NCBI RefSeq assembly: GCF_002831585.1
Contig: NZ_CP025113.1
Coordinates: 1,302,001 to 1,366,000, forward strand
Source: Bradyrhizobium sp. SK17
GTDB taxonomy: Bacteria > Pseudomonadota > Alphaproteobacteria > Rhizobiales > Xanthobacteraceae
Reading direction: 5' to 3'
Length of the DNA: 64,000 bases
This document shows positions 38,840-49,000 of this stretch, in pieces (the stretch's first letter is position 1; every line of letters starts with the position of its first letter). The position numbers were made by a program, and so were the translations under genes. The notes under the pieces were generated by a model. That model was not told the origin of the DNA and ran no database searches. It was given only the letters and a program-made list of their open reading frames with translations.

Positions 38840-39523
38840 ATGGCTCCAGCTCCACAACCCGCCGCGTTCAACGTCTCCGCCAAGGACAAAGCCGCGGCGC
38901 TCGCGCTGACCCCTGTTTCACGTGAAACGGAAGCGCGGCTCGACCGCTACGTCACCCTCCTCCTGGCGTGGCAGGCCAAGACCAATCTCGTCGCGCCCTC
39001 CACGCTGCCGCATCTCTGGACCCGTCACGTCTCGGATTCGCTACAGCTGCTGAGCCTCGCACCATCGGCAAAGTCCTGGATCGATCTCGGCAGCGGCGGC
39101 GGCTTTCCGGGTGTCGTGCTCGCCTGCGCTTTGGCCGAAACGCCTGGCGCATCGATCCATCTGGTCGAGCGAATCGCCAAGAAGGCCGCGTTCCTGCGTG
39201 AGGCGATTCGCGTGACGGCGTCACCGGGGACGGTGCATCTGGCTGATATCGGGGATACTGTGGATAGAATCGCGGGCCCGATCGATTGCGTCACCGCGCG
39301 GGCGCTGGCTCCGTTACATCAACTGATCGGCTTTGCCGAGCCGTGGGTCAAAAAGGGCGCGAAAGCGCTGTTTTTGAAGGGTCAAGATGTAGAGGCCGAA
39401 TTGACCGAGGCCACTAAATATTGGAATATTGCGCCTAAACTACATGCCAGCCGCACCGGCGGACAGGGCTGGATCGTCGAACTCGGGTCAATCGAGCGGC
39501 GTGAGGGGACTCCGCGAGAGTGA
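38840..39523 (+). CDS. rsmG: 16S rRNA (guanine(527)-N7)-methyltransferase
   Basis: RsmG (GidB) methylates G527 of 16S rRNA, a streptomycin-related position. The 227-residue protein has the class I methyltransferase motif WIDLGSGGGFPGVVLA and the LHLV-like IHLVERIAKKAAFLREA segment. ARALAPLHQLIGFAEPWVKKGAKALFLKG follows. Its N-terminal quarter contains parS site 5 in coding phase, read as P-V-S-R-E-T. The stop is 13 bp before the parA ATG. Confidence 0.95.
   Translation: MAPAPQPAAFNVSAKDKAAALALTPVSRETEARLDRYVTLLLAWQAKTNLVAPSTLPHLWTRHVSDSLQLLSLAPSAKSWIDLGSGGGFPGVVLACALAETPGASIHLVERIAKKAAFLREAIRVTASPGTVHLADIGDTVDRIAGPIDCVTARALAPLHQLIGFAEPWVKKGAKALFLKGQDVEAELTEATKYWNIAPKLHASRTGGQGWIVELGSIERREGTPRE
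38914..38929. other. parS site 5, inside rsmG
   Basis: TGTTTCACGTGAAACG, one base from consensus, lying in the rsmG coding region and encoding V-S-R-E-T in frame. It is the fifth site in 2.3 kb. Confidence 0.92.
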
Positions 39524-39536
39524 ATGGTATTTTGGT

Positions 39537-40388
39537 ATGACTGTGATGGACGAGGTTTATCAAGAGAATAGGGCGGCGCAGCCGCCCGGCCATCCGCGCA
39601 TCCTGTCGCTCGCCAACCAGAAGGGCGGCGTCGGCAAGACAACCACAGCGATCAATCTTGGTACTGCACTCGCTGCGATCGGCGAGCGCGTCCTGATCGT
39701 CGATCTCGATCCGCAGGGCAACGCCTCGACCGGGCTCGGGATCGATCGCCGCAACCGCAGTTGCTCGACCTACGACGTCCTGATCGGCGAGGCGCCGCTG
39801 CGCGATGCCGTGGTCGCGACCGCGGTGCCGCGGCTGCACATCGCAGCCTCCACCATGGATCTCTCCGGCCTCGAGCTCGAGCTCGGCACCACGCCGGGCC
39901 GCGCCTTCCGGCTGCGCGATGCGATCGCGGGATTGAACAACAACGTCTCGCCGGAAGCCGACTACACCTACGTGCTGATCGACTGCCCGCCCTCGCTCAA
40001 CCTGCTGACGGTGAATGCGATGGCGGCGTCGGACGCGATCCTGGTGCCGCTGCAATGCGAGTTCTTCGCGCTCGAAGGTCTGTCGCAATTGCTGCAAACG
40101 GTGGAGCAGGTGCGCTCGACGCTGAACCCGACGCTGTCGATCCACGGCATCGTGCTGACCATGTTCGACTCGCGCAACAACCTCTCCAACCAGGTGGTCG
40201 CCGACGTGCGCCAGTTCATGGGCAACAAGGTCTACGACACCATGATCCCGCGCAACGTGCGCATCTCGGAAGCGCCGTCCTACGGCAAGCCTGTGCTGGT
40301 CTACGACCTCAAATGCGCCGGCAGCGATGCCTATCTCAAGCTCGCCACCGAAGTGATCCAGCGCGAGCGCGAACTGCGCACGCACTAG
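39537..40388 (+). CDS. parA: Chromosome partitioning ATPase ParA
   Basis: This is a Walker-type ATPase that moves the ParB-parS complex during chromosome segregation, 283 residues. The deviant Walker A is NQKGGVGKTTTAINLGTAL, followed by LIVDLDPQGNASTGLG, and IDCPPSLNLLT for Walker B. The ATG at 39537 is preferred: the longer frame to 39429 overlaps the rsmG end and has no family match. It is adjacent to the five parS sites and separated from parB by a family D repeat. Confidence 0.96.
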   Translation: MTVMDEVYQENRAAQPPGHPRILSLANQKGGVGKTTTAINLGTALAAIGERVLIVDLDPQGNASTGLGIDRRNRSCSTYDVLIGEAPLRDAVVATAVPRLHIAASTMDLSGLELELGTTPGRAFRLRDAIAGLNNNVSPEADYTYVLIDCPPSLNLLTVNAMAASDAILVPLQCEFFALEGLSQLLQTVEQVRSTLNPTLSIHGIVLTMFDSRNNLSNQVVADVRQFMGNKVYDTMIPRNVRISEAPSYGKPVLVYDLKCAGSDAYLKLATEVIQRERELRTH

Positions 40389-40403
40389 CGACGTTGCGTC
40401 GTG

Positions 40404-40485
40404 CGTAGGATGGGTGGAGCGAAGCGATACCCATCGCGGCACTCGAAAAGAATGATGGGTTTCGCTGCGCTCTACCCATCCTACG
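40404..40485. repeat. Palindromic intergenic repeat, family D
   Basis: CGTAGGATGGGTGGAGCGAA at the left pairs with CGCTCTACCCATCCTACG at the right, with an inner CGATACCCATCGC / GATGGGTTTCG arm. Only one copy was seen in the window. It separates parA from parB. Confidence 0.75.
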
Positions 40486-40539
40486 ATCTTGAAATTCAAG
40501 TCTGGAGTATTGCGTGTGAATCCAAGGGAGCTCGCAACA

Positions 40540-41433
40540 ATGGCCGATGAAGCGCGTTCGCGACTGGGGCGCGGGCTGGCAAGCCTGATCGGAGATGTCG
40601 GCGGCGAAGCGGCTGCGCATGCCGAGCGGCCGCGCACGCAGCGCAAGGTGCCGATCGAGTTCCTCAAGCCCAACCCGCGCAACCCGCGGCGCAGCTTCGC
40701 CGATACCGAGCTCGGCGAGCTCGCCGATTCGATCAAGGCGCGCGGCGTGATCCAGCCGATCGTGGTGCGCGCGATCAAGGGCGCGCAGGACCGTTTCGAG
40801 ATCATCGCCGGCGAACGGCGCTGGCGCGCCTCGCAGCTCGCCGGTCTGCATGAAGTGCCGATCGTGCCGGTCGAGGTTTCTGATTCCGACGCGCTCGAGA
40901 TCATGATCATCGAGAACGTGCAGCGCGAAGACCTCAACGCGATGGAAGAGGCGCTGGGCTATCATTCGCTTGCCGACGAGTTCAAACGCAGCCAGGAAGA
41001 GATCGCCAAGATCGTCGGCAAGAGCCGCAGCCATGTCGCCAACATGATGCGGCTGACCAAACTGCCGAACGAGGTGCAGGCGCTGATCTCCAAGGGCGAC
41101 CTCTCCGCCGGTCACGCCCGCGCGCTGATCGGCGTGCCCGATCCGCTCACGGCCGCCAAGCGCATCGTCGCCGAAGGCCTCAACGTCCGCCAGGCCGAGG
41201 CGCTGGCGCATGAGGAGGGCGTGCCGGAGCGCAAGCCGCAGAAGGCGCGTTCTGGCAGCGCGGCGGCCAAGGTCGACAAGGACGCCGACACGCTGGCGCT
41301 GGAGAAGCGCGTCAGCGATGCGCTCGGCCTCGCCGTCACCGTCAGCCACCGCGATCCCGGCGGCACGGTGCAGATCAGCTACCGCAACCTCGAGCAGCTC
41401 GACGAGGTGGTGCGGCGGCTGGAGGGCGGCTAG
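40540..41433 (+). CDS. parB: Chromosome partitioning protein ParB
   Basis: ParB is a CTP-dependent DNA clamp that loads at parS and spreads along the DNA. The 297-residue protein has the N-terminal ParA-binding patch RSRLGRGLASLIGD, the ParB/Srx domain with NPRNPRRSF, GVIQPIVVR and AGERRWRASQLAGL, and the helix-turn-helix SQEEIAKIVGKSRSHVANMMRLTKLP. The C-terminal dimer domain follows. The ATG at 40540 has AAGGGAG about 10 bp upstream. The five parS sites lie 1.6-3.9 kb upstream. Confidence 0.96.
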   Translation: MADEARSRLGRGLASLIGDVGGEAAAHAERPRTQRKVPIEFLKPNPRNPRRSFADTELGELADSIKARGVIQPIVVRAIKGAQDRFEIIAGERRWRASQLAGLHEVPIVPVEVSDSDALEIMIIENVQREDLNAMEEALGYHSLADEFKRSQEEIAKIVGKSRSHVANMMRLTKLPNEVQALISKGDLSAGHARALIGVPDPLTAAKRIVAEGLNVRQAEALAHEEGVPERKPQKARSGSAAAKVDKDADTLALEKRVSDALGLAVTVSHRDPGGTVQISYRNLEQLDEVVRRLEGG

Positions 41434-41451
41434 TTTTCCGACATTTCTCCT

Positions 41452-41538
41452 CGTCATTGCGAGGAGCAATCGCGACGAAGCAATCCATCTTTCCGCGTAC
41501 GCGGAGCGATGGACTGCTTCGCGTTGCTCGCAATGACG
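41452..41538. repeat. Palindromic intergenic repeat, family B copy 2
   Basis: CGTCATTGCGAGGAGCAA at the left pairs with TTGCTCGCAATGACG at the right, with CGAAGCAATCCATC and GATGGACTGCTTCG as inner arms. It lies between the convergent parB and holA. Confidence 0.82.
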
Positions 41539-41555
41539 GCTGCTAGGTTCTTACC

Positions 41556-42587
41556 CTACCCCCGCCGCTTCGCGTTCGCCGCGATCGAGAGCAGTGCGCG
41601 CTGCCCGATCACGGCGGCGAGCGAGGCCTGCTTGCGCATGTCGAGCGCCGCGGTGGCGAGCTGATCGATGATGGCCACCAGCCGCTGCGGCGTGAAATTG
41701 CGCAGCGCGATCTCGACCATCGGCTTGCGCGAGAAATGCAGCCGCGGGAATCCGCCTTCGAGCACCGCGGATGCCGGCGTGCCGTCGGCGATCGCCAGCG
41801 CCGATTTATGCAGCCACGCCGCCTGGCGCTGCGCCGCCGAGATGATCACGCCGGGATAGGTGCCGGCGACCATCGCTTTCGTGAACTCGCTCTCGACCAG
41901 CGCGGCGTTGCCGGCGAAGGCGCCGTCGACGATCGGATCGAGCTTCAGCTCGGAGGCGTCGGACACCACGGTCATCACGTCGTCGAGGGTGATCTCGCCC
42001 TTGCCGTGCGCGAACAGCGCGAGCTTGCGCAGCTCGTTGCGCGAGGCCATGCGGTCGCCGCCGAGCAGCGGCATCAGCACCGCGCGCGCGTCGCCCGCCA
42101 GCCGCAGGTTGGAGATCCGCAGCTCGTCCTCGATCAGCTTGGTCAGATCGCGTTCGGTGTCGGGATAGCAGCCGATCGCCACCGCGTTCTTGGCGCGCTC
42201 GCAGATCTTGCGCAGCGGCGATTCCGGGCGGAGCTCGCCGGCCTCGATCACGATGCGGCAATCTTTCAGCGCCGGCGTCTCGGTCAGCGTCTCGACGCCG
42301 CTCGAGAAATTGCGCGAGCCGGCGCGGACGCGGATGGCGCGGCGGCCGCCGAACAGCGGCACCGTCATGGCTTCGTCGATCAGCCGCGACGGTTCGGCGG
42401 CGAGCTCGTCGCCATCGAGCCGCACCAGCGAGAATGGATCATTGGGATCGTCGACGGCCGAGGCCATCAGCGCGTCGGCGCGCTCGCGCACCAGGCCGAG
42501 GTCCGGACCGTAAAGCAGGATGATCGGGCGTCCGGCGTCCGGGCGGGCGAGGAAGCTGTCGATCTCTTTTCCGCGTAGCGCGACCAA
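41556..42587 (-). CDS. holA: DNA polymerase III delta subunit
   Basis: This is the clamp-loader subunit that opens the beta clamp. The 343-residue protein begins with VALRGKEIDSFLARPDAGRPIILLYGPDLGLVRERAD, the usual start of alphaproteobacterial HolA. The VRAGSRNF and CYPDTERDLTKLIEDEL blocks also fit. The start appears to be TTG at 42587, 9 bp after the lptE stop. With leuS and lptE it forms the common leuS-lptE-holA order. Confidence 0.93.
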   Translation of the reverse strand: MVALRGKEIDSFLARPDAGRPIILLYGPDLGLVRERADALMASAVDDPNDPFSLVRLDGDELAAEPSRLIDEAMTVPLFGGRRAIRVRAGSRNFSSGVETLTETPALKDCRIVIEAGELRPESPLRKICERAKNAVAIGCYPDTERDLTKLIEDELRISNLRLAGDARAVLMPLLGGDRMASRNELRKLALFAHGKGEITLDDVMTVVSDASELKLDPIVDGAFAGNAALVESEFTKAMVAGTYPGVIISAAQRQAAWLHKSALAIADGTPASAVLEGGFPRLHFSRKPMVEIALRNFTPQRLVAIIDQLATAALDMRKQASLAAVIGQRALLSIAANAKRRG

Positions 42588-42596
42588 ATGCGGTGA

Positions 42597-43151
42597 TCAG
42601 GTTCCGGAGGAGAAGAACGAGGCGAGCCGGGTCTGGATATTGTCGGCGATCTCCTGCGCGGCGCGGTCCTCGGCATCGCGGAAGGCGCGGGCGCGGGCGT
42701 AGCGCTGGTAGGAGCCCGGCATGTCATAGGACACGCGCGAGAAGGTGGTGCCGGTCATGACCGACTTGTTCGACGCGATCTCGATCAGGTTGAAGCTGGC
42801 GTCGATGCCGTAATTCTCGCTGGTCGGCAGCGCGGTGGTCGGGTCGATCATCAGCGAGGAGCGGCTGGTGGTGAAGCGCAGCACCAGCCGGTGCGTCGGC
42901 GGCATGCCGGTGGCGGTGCCGTAGAGCTTGAAGGCGAGGGCGTTGCGGACCTCGACGCCGACCCGGGCCTCGCGCGAGGCGTTCGGCTTGTCGACCGGCG
43001 GAACCTCGACGCCCATCAGCTTTTCGCGCAGGCCGGGCGAACCGTCGAGATTGCGTTCGGCATACATCGGCTGGAAGCATCCAGCCGTCAGCGCGGCCAA
43101 GGCGGCCACGGCGATGAGCCGGGCGGCGATCCTGATCCTAGCCGACAACAT
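42597..43151 (-). CDS. lptE: LPS-assembly lipoprotein LptE
   Basis: LptE plugs the LptD barrel that inserts lipopolysaccharide in the outer membrane. The 184-residue product has a signal peptide with lipobox ALTAGC (Cys at about residue 25), then [12 protein letters not shown], and a small mixed fold ending with [24 protein letters not shown]. The family is divergent in sequence; position between leuS and holA supports the call strongly. It overlaps the end of leuS by 14 bp. Confidence 0.9.
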   Translation of the reverse strand: MLSARIRIAARLIAVAALAALTAGCFQPMYAERNLDGSPGLREKLMGVEVPPVDKPNASREARVGVEVRNALAFKLYGTATGMPPTHRLVLRFTTSRSSLMIDPTTALPTSENYGIDASFNLIEIASNKSVMTGTTFSRVSYDMPGSYQRYARARAFRDAEDRAAQEIADNIQTRLASFFSSGT

Positions 43152-45762
43152 TGACGATCCTCATGGGCACCACGATCACCTTGCGGACGGGTTTGCCGTC
43201 CAAGGCGGCTTTTACCGCATCGAGCGCCAAAACGGCAGTCTCTATCTCCGCATTTTGGGCGGTGCGTGGCACGGTAACATCACCTCGTTTTTTACCGTTG
43301 ACCTGGACCACCAGGGTCACGCTGTCCTCAACCAGCAAATCGCGCTCGATTTGCGGCCAATCGGCCTCGGAAACCAGCCCGGTCTGGCCCAGAACCACCC
43401 AGCACTCCTCGGCCAGATGCGGCATCATCGGCGAGAACAGCTGGACCAGGATGGTCGCGGCTTCCTTGATCGACCAGGCGAGGTCCGGCGCCGGCTTGTC
43501 GCCTTTGGCCAGCACGTCGGCCAGCGCATTGGTGAACTCGCGGATATGGGCGAGGCAGACGTTGAAATGCAGCCGCTCGATCCCGGACGACACCTTGTCG
43601 AGCGCGCCATGGGCCGCCTTGCGCAGCGCCTGCGCCTCCGGTCCGAACGTTGCCGGCCGGGCCGCCGGCGCCGCCTTGGCGATCTCCTCGGATTCGTTCA
43701 CCAGCCGCCACAGCCGCTGCACGAAGCGTGAGGCGCCCTGCACCCGCTCGTCGCTCCAGATCACGTCGCGATCCGGCGGCGAGTCCGACAGCATGAACCA
43801 GCGCGCCACATCGGCGCCGTAGCTCGCGATGATGTCGTCGGGGTCGACGGTGTTCTTCTTCGACTTCGACATCTTCTCGATCGGGCCGATCGCGATGTCC
43901 TCGCCGGTCGCCAGCAGCACTGCGCGGCGGCCATTGCCGCCAACCTCGATCTTCACCTCGGCCGGGGTCACCCAGGCGCCGTCGGCCTTCTGGTAGGTCT
44001 CGTGCACCACCATGCCCTGGGTGAACATGCCGGCGAACGGCTCCGTCATGTCGATGTGGCCGGTGGCCTTCATCGCGCGGGTGAAGAAGCGGCTGTAGAG
44101 CAGATGCAGGATCGCGTGCTCGACGCCGCCGATATACTGGTCGACCGGCATCATCCGGTTGGCGATCGCCGGCGTGGTCGGCGCCGTCTCGTTCCACGGA
44201 TCGGTGAAGCGGGCGAAGTACCACGACGAGTCCACGAAGGTGTCCATCGTGTCGGTCTCGCGCACCGCCTTGCCACCGCACTTCGGACAGCTGACGTGCT
44301 TCCAGGTCGGATGATGGTCGAGCGCGTTGCCCGGCTTGTCGAACGAGACATCCTCCGGCAGCGTCACCGGCAACTGGTCGTCGGGCACCGGCACCACGTC
44401 GCACTTCGGACAATGGATCACCGGGATCGGGCAGCCCCAATAGCGCTGCCGCGAGATGCCCCAGTCGCGCAGCCGGAAATTCACTTGCCGTTCGCCGACC
44501 GGTGCATTGCCCCGCAGTTCGGATTCCAGCCGTTTCGCGACCGCTTCCTTGGCAGCTTCGATCGTCATGCCGTCGAGGAAGCGCGAATTGATCATGCGGC
44601 CATCGCCGTCATAGGCGACATCGGTGATGACGAACGTGTTCGGGTCCTGGCCCTCGGGGCAGACCACCGGCACGTTGCCGAGATTGTACTTGTTGACGAA
44701 GTCGAGGTCGCGCTGGTCGTGCGCCGGACAGCCGAAGATCGCGCCGGTGCCGTATTCCATCAGCACGAAGTTCGCGACATAGACCGGCAACTTCCAGCTC
44801 GGATCGAACGGATGCACCGCCTTGATGCCGGTGTCGAAGCCCTGCTTCTCGGCGGTGTCGATGATCGACTGCGCGGTGCCGATCTTCTTGATGTCGGCGA
44901 TGAATGCGGCGAGCTCAGGGTTCTTCGCGGCAGCCGCCTGCGCCAGCGGATGATCGGCCGAGATCGCCATGAACTTGGCGCCGAACAGCGTGTCCGGCCG
45001 CGTGGTGAAGATCTTCAGCTCGGTCTCGCCGGCCGGCGTGGTTGCCGCGTCCAGCGCGAAGCGGATCAACAGGCCCTCGGAGCGGCCGATCCAGTTGCGC
45101 TGCATCAGCCGCACCTTGTCGGGCCAGCGGTCCAGACCGTCCAGCGCCTCCAGCAGTTCCTGCGAGTATTTCGTGATCTTGAAAACCCACTGGCTCATCT
45201 CGCGCTGCTCGACGACGGCGCCCGAGCGCCAGCCGCGGCCGTCGATCACCTGCTCGTTGGCGAGCACGGTCATGTCGACCGGGTCCCAGTTCAGCTTGCG
45301 CTTCTCGCGCTCGGCGAGGCCGGCGGCGAGCATGTCCAGGAACATCTTCTGCTGATGCTTGTAATAGCTGGGGTCGCAGGTCGCGAATTCGCGGCTCCAG
45401 TCCAGCGACAGCCCGATCGACCGCAACTGCTTCTTCATCGCGGCGATGTTGTCGTAGGTCCAGGCCTTCGGCGCCACCTTGCGCTCGATCGCGGCGTTCT
45501 CCGCCGGCAGGCCGAACGCGTCCCAGCCCATCGGGTGCAGCACGTTGAAACCCTTGGCGCGCATGAAGCGGGCCAGCACGTCGCCGAGCGTGTAATTGCG
45601 GACATGCCCGATATGGATGCGCCCGGACGGGTACGGGAACATCTCGAGCACGTAGTATTTCGGCCGTTGATCGTCGTTCTTGGAGGCGAAGATCGCCTTT
45701 TCGTCCCAGATGGCTTGCCAGCGGGGTTCGGATTCACGGGCGTTGTAGCGTTCGGCGGTCAT
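43138..45762 (-). CDS. leuS: Leucyl-tRNA synthetase
   Basis: This class I synthetase has 874 residues. The HIGH motif is in [18 protein letters not shown], the editing domain is present in the middle ([23 protein letters not shown]), and the KMSKS loop is [15 protein letters not shown]. The ATG at 45762 gives the conserved [20 protein letters not shown] start; a longer frame to 45798 is not supported. It is the first gene of the leftward leuS-lptE-holA unit. Confidence 0.97.
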   Translation of the reverse strand: MTAERYNARESEPRWQAIWDEKAIFASKNDDQRPKYYVLEMFPYPSGRIHIGHVRNYTLGDVLARFMRAKGFNVLHPMGWDAFGLPAENAAIERKVAPKAWTYDNIAAMKKQLRSIGLSLDWSREFATCDPSYYKHQQKMFLDMLAAGLAEREKRKLNWDPVDMTVLANEQVIDGRGWRSGAVVEQREMSQWVFKITKYSQELLEALDGLDRWPDKVRLMQRNWIGRSEGLLIRFALDAATTPAGETELKIFTTRPDTLFGAKFMAISADHPLAQAAAAKNPELAAFIADIKKIGTAQSIIDTAEKQGFDTGIKAVHPFDPSWKLPVYVANFVLMEYGTGAIFGCPAHDQRDLDFVNKYNLGNVPVVCPEGQDPNTFVITDVAYDGDGRMINSRFLDGMTIEAAKEAVAKRLESELRGNAPVGERQVNFRLRDWGISRQRYWGCPIPVIHCPKCDVVPVPDDQLPVTLPEDVSFDKPGNALDHHPTWKHVSCPKCGGKAVRETDTMDTFVDSSWYFARFTDPWNETAPTTPAIANRMMPVDQYIGGVEHAILHLLYSRFFTRAMKATGHIDMTEPFAGMFTQGMVVHETYQKADGAWVTPAEVKIEVGGNGRRAVLLATGEDIAIGPIEKMSKSKKNTVDPDDIIASYGADVARWFMLSDSPPDRDVIWSDERVQGASRFVQRLWRLVNESEEIAKAAPAARPATFGPEAQALRKAAHGALDKVSSGIERLHFNVCLAHIREFTNALADVLAKGDKPAPDLAWSIKEAATILVQLFSPMMPHLAEECWVVLGQTGLVSEADWPQIERDLLVEDSVTLVVQVNGKKRGDVTVPRTAQNAEIETAVLALDAVKAALDGKPVRKVIVVPMRIVNVVG

Positions 45763-46048
45763 GAAATCGCAGGGTTTTCGGTGATTTTCGGGTCCCATCC
45801 GGGGACGGCGGACTAGGCCACAAAAACGCCCATGGGGTCAACGGCTTGGGGACCGCCGAATGGTCATACCGCCGAATGGTCATTGTGACGGCCCGCGCGT
45901 AGTTCCCGTCGTCCCGGCGAAAGCCGGCACGGATGGCGGCCGCGAGGCAACCGGTCCGGAATCCGATCGGGATTGGGTACGCCGCGGCCTATCGGCCCGA
46001 TACCGGCCATCTCCGGAATACTGCATCACCGGTCGGGCCGAGCGATGG
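45763..46048. other. Gene-free spacer with a half copy of repeat family A
   Basis: Between leuS and the STAND gene. It holds GTCGTCCCGGCGAAAGCCGG at 45908-45927, the left arm of repeat family A, without a matching right arm, so the element is truncated. A short direct repeat of GACCGCCGAATGGTCAT / TACCGCCGAATGGTCAT lies at 45851-45880. No gene or terminator was recognised. Confidence 0.55.
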
Positions 46049-49000
46049 CTAATGGAGAATACATTTCCGGAACGTCGCAAGATCGAACGGCCGCTGGCCG
46101 TGGCTAAACGGGTCCTTGCCCTGCTCGAACTGCGAGATCCAGTCCAGTGGCTTGGACAATTCAATATCGTGATCGCCGCCGGCGTCGTACTCGCGGAGAA
46201 TGCGACGGGCGAAATTCAGCTCCTTGGTGCCGTCGAACGAGAGATATGGCGGCGAGTATAGCTTGACGATCTGCTTGCAGAGCGCGACGACTTTTATGAT
46301 CTCGCCCTGCGCCTCCAGAATCTTGGCCCGCTCCCAAATCGCGGCGATCCGGTAGCTGTGAGCTTGCATCTCGGTGAAACGATCATCGAGGACACCCAGC
46401 AGGTTCAATGCCTCGGCCGGGCTTTCGAGCTTCGCGAGAATTCTCGCCTGCCGCAGACGGCAACCGACCGCAGATAGCGTATTCCCGGTGTCGAGATACT
46501 CGCGTGATATATCTCCAATTTCGCCAAACGCTTCGGAAAGCAAACCCAATCCCACCTTGGCATCGCAGGCATGCTCGCGCCAGGACAGGGCCTCTCCCGA
46601 ATTGCCGGCCCTTGAGAAATAATCGGTCATCTCCTGACTGAACGAGAGAGCTTCTTCATGGCGGCGACCTCTCTTGAGGGGGCCAAGTGCCAGCTCCGCG
46701 ATGAAGCCACCGGTGTTGTCGGTCACATCAATATCCAGGCCGGAACCGATGATGAAGCAGGCCCTCCGAGTGATGTAATCGCAGAGCCGATCGTCCTCCC
46801 GATCATCCGCGCAGTCGTATAGTTTCGAAAGAAACTTGAGCTCGGTTGCGGCATATTCGGCTCGCCAGTAATCGGATTTGTCCTCAAGGTCGATCCAGTA
46901 CTCCGCCTTCAGACTGTCCAATACGGATTTCACGAGCTCCTCAACCTTCACGTTGTAACCCGAGATCGAGTAGATGTTGGTTTGATGGAGCAGGCAGATC
47001 GGCTCCCTGCATAGCGAATTGTGATACTCGAACAGCCGCAACGCCTTTTCGAACTGGCAGTCTCTTGCCACGGCATAGGCGTAACACAGCGAGCCCATAC
47101 GTTGATGGTCCGGCGACAACAACTTTGATGACACGCCCGATCCGTGTCGCGTGACCTTGAACAGCGGCGCGAGGCATTCCTGGGCAAGCGTGGACATGCC
47201 GTTTGAGTGGAGGAAGTCGGCAAGATTGCTCTCGTAGAAGTCGAACGCGTCGTCGAACTGTTCGGTCTTGAGATATGCGTTCATGATCTCGAGCTTGCTC
47301 TCGAGGCGTCGCCCTTCGTCGCCGGCAACGTCGTCTCCGAGCGCACCCTCGGTGTTGTCGAGATTGTCTTCAAAGACCTCTCGGATCATTTCATAATTGC
47401 TCGTCAAGGCGTCGTGATCGATCGAGCGCAGGCCAATGTTGCGGATGACCGGATGCATATCGAAGCGGTTCGACAAGGGGCTTCGACCAATGAGGCCGCG
47501 ATCAGCCAGGTCGGCCAGCGCGGCTATGAGATCGTCCTCGGTCTTGACCGGTCCGTTGCCCAATCGAAGCATGTGGTCAAGAACCGCATAAGTCGGCGGC
47601 TTCCTGAACAGCGCGACGACCTGGAAGACCTGTCGCGACAACTCGCTGAGGCCGAGCACCGCATGAGACAGGATATGCGAGTGCCTTTGCAGCAGCGGGA
47701 GATCGGCCGAGGGGTTAAAGTCGGGGCGCCTCAGGATGTATTGGTCGTAGTCCCGGTTGGCGGGAGGATAATCCGCCAGTGCGGCGGCTGCGGCCTGGAT
47801 GACGAGCGGGTGACCGTCGATGCTCTGGAACAGCCCGCGCAGGCTCTGCGGTGAACCCCGCATCCCGTAGCTTTCCCACAGCAGGAACGCATCCCCGTCC
47901 TCCAATCCGCACAGGTTCAGCGTCTTCACGCCGGGCCGCGGCCGGCCGTCACGCGTCTCAAGGTCGGCGAGGTGAAGCCGCGTCGATATCAGAATGCGGC
48001 TGCTTGATTTCATCGCGGCGAGCTTCTGGAGAAACTCTGCCGCCCTCGAGTCGTTCAGCGATCGCTTTTTCCGTGTGTTTTGTGCCGCATCGTCCTGTAG
48101 CAGCCCCTTTCGCCGGCTTTCCCTGACGCGAGGTTTGCTGTCGCCTTCGAGCTCGTTCTGGCGGTTGGGCTCTTCCACATACTGGTTGAGCTCGCGTTCG
48201 AACCCGTCGAGCACGACCAGGAACCTATTGGCAGCGAGCGACTGCAAGAGCGGCTCTTCGAGATCGGACCAGCTCTTCTTTCGCGCGTCTTCCAGCGAAC
48301 ATTGGAAGCAGTAGCAATAAAGATGCGCCAGGAAGTTGCTGAAATAGGCGGAATGCTCATAGAAGCTCCACCACATCGCTCCATCGAAGCCGTGGCGGGT
48401 GCCGTCCTTGATCTGGGAATTGAAGAAGGACCAGGTGAGAGCGCTCTTGCCCATTCCGCCCATGGCCTGGACCGCGAGAATTGGGGTTTCCGCATCCTTG
48501 GCCCAGCCGGACAGCACCTCGAGCTCCTGCCTGCGGCCAATCAAGGTCGACGATTCAAGCAGGCTGTATGGATGGGCAATGTAGGGCTTTGGCGCAACCG
48601 GAATGCCCGTGAATTGGACCGGCTGCTTTGGCCGAACGTCGATGTGATCGCGAAAAGCCTTTTCGACCTGGAGCTGGAGGTGCGTCACGTTACTGAAATA
48701 GGACGGCACGCGATCTTGCCGCGCCTTGGTGGTGAAGCGCTCAAGCAGTTCCGGGGAATTTGCCTTTCCGAGGGCTGATCTTGTCAGCGGGTATTCCTCC
48801 GACATGAGGAACAGCAGACGGTTCTTTCCGAGCGTGACCGCGCGATCATACTCAATCTCGGTGATCGACCGGGGATCGCCTGGCAAACTGGATCCGTACC
48901 GGTAACCGATCACGAGGATGTACCAGTCCGCCTCCTCGACCATGGCCAATGATTTCTCGACAACGTCGCTGTTTGCGGCGGCCTCGTGTTCCATCGCTAT

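Noticed and set aside
36840..38855. 671-residue open frame opposite mnmG
   Set aside because: Antisense shadow of mnmG.
44002..45816. 604-residue open frame opposite leuS
   Set aside because: It is the antisense shadow of leuS: high-GC codon bias keeps that frame open. No family motif, and leuS is certain.
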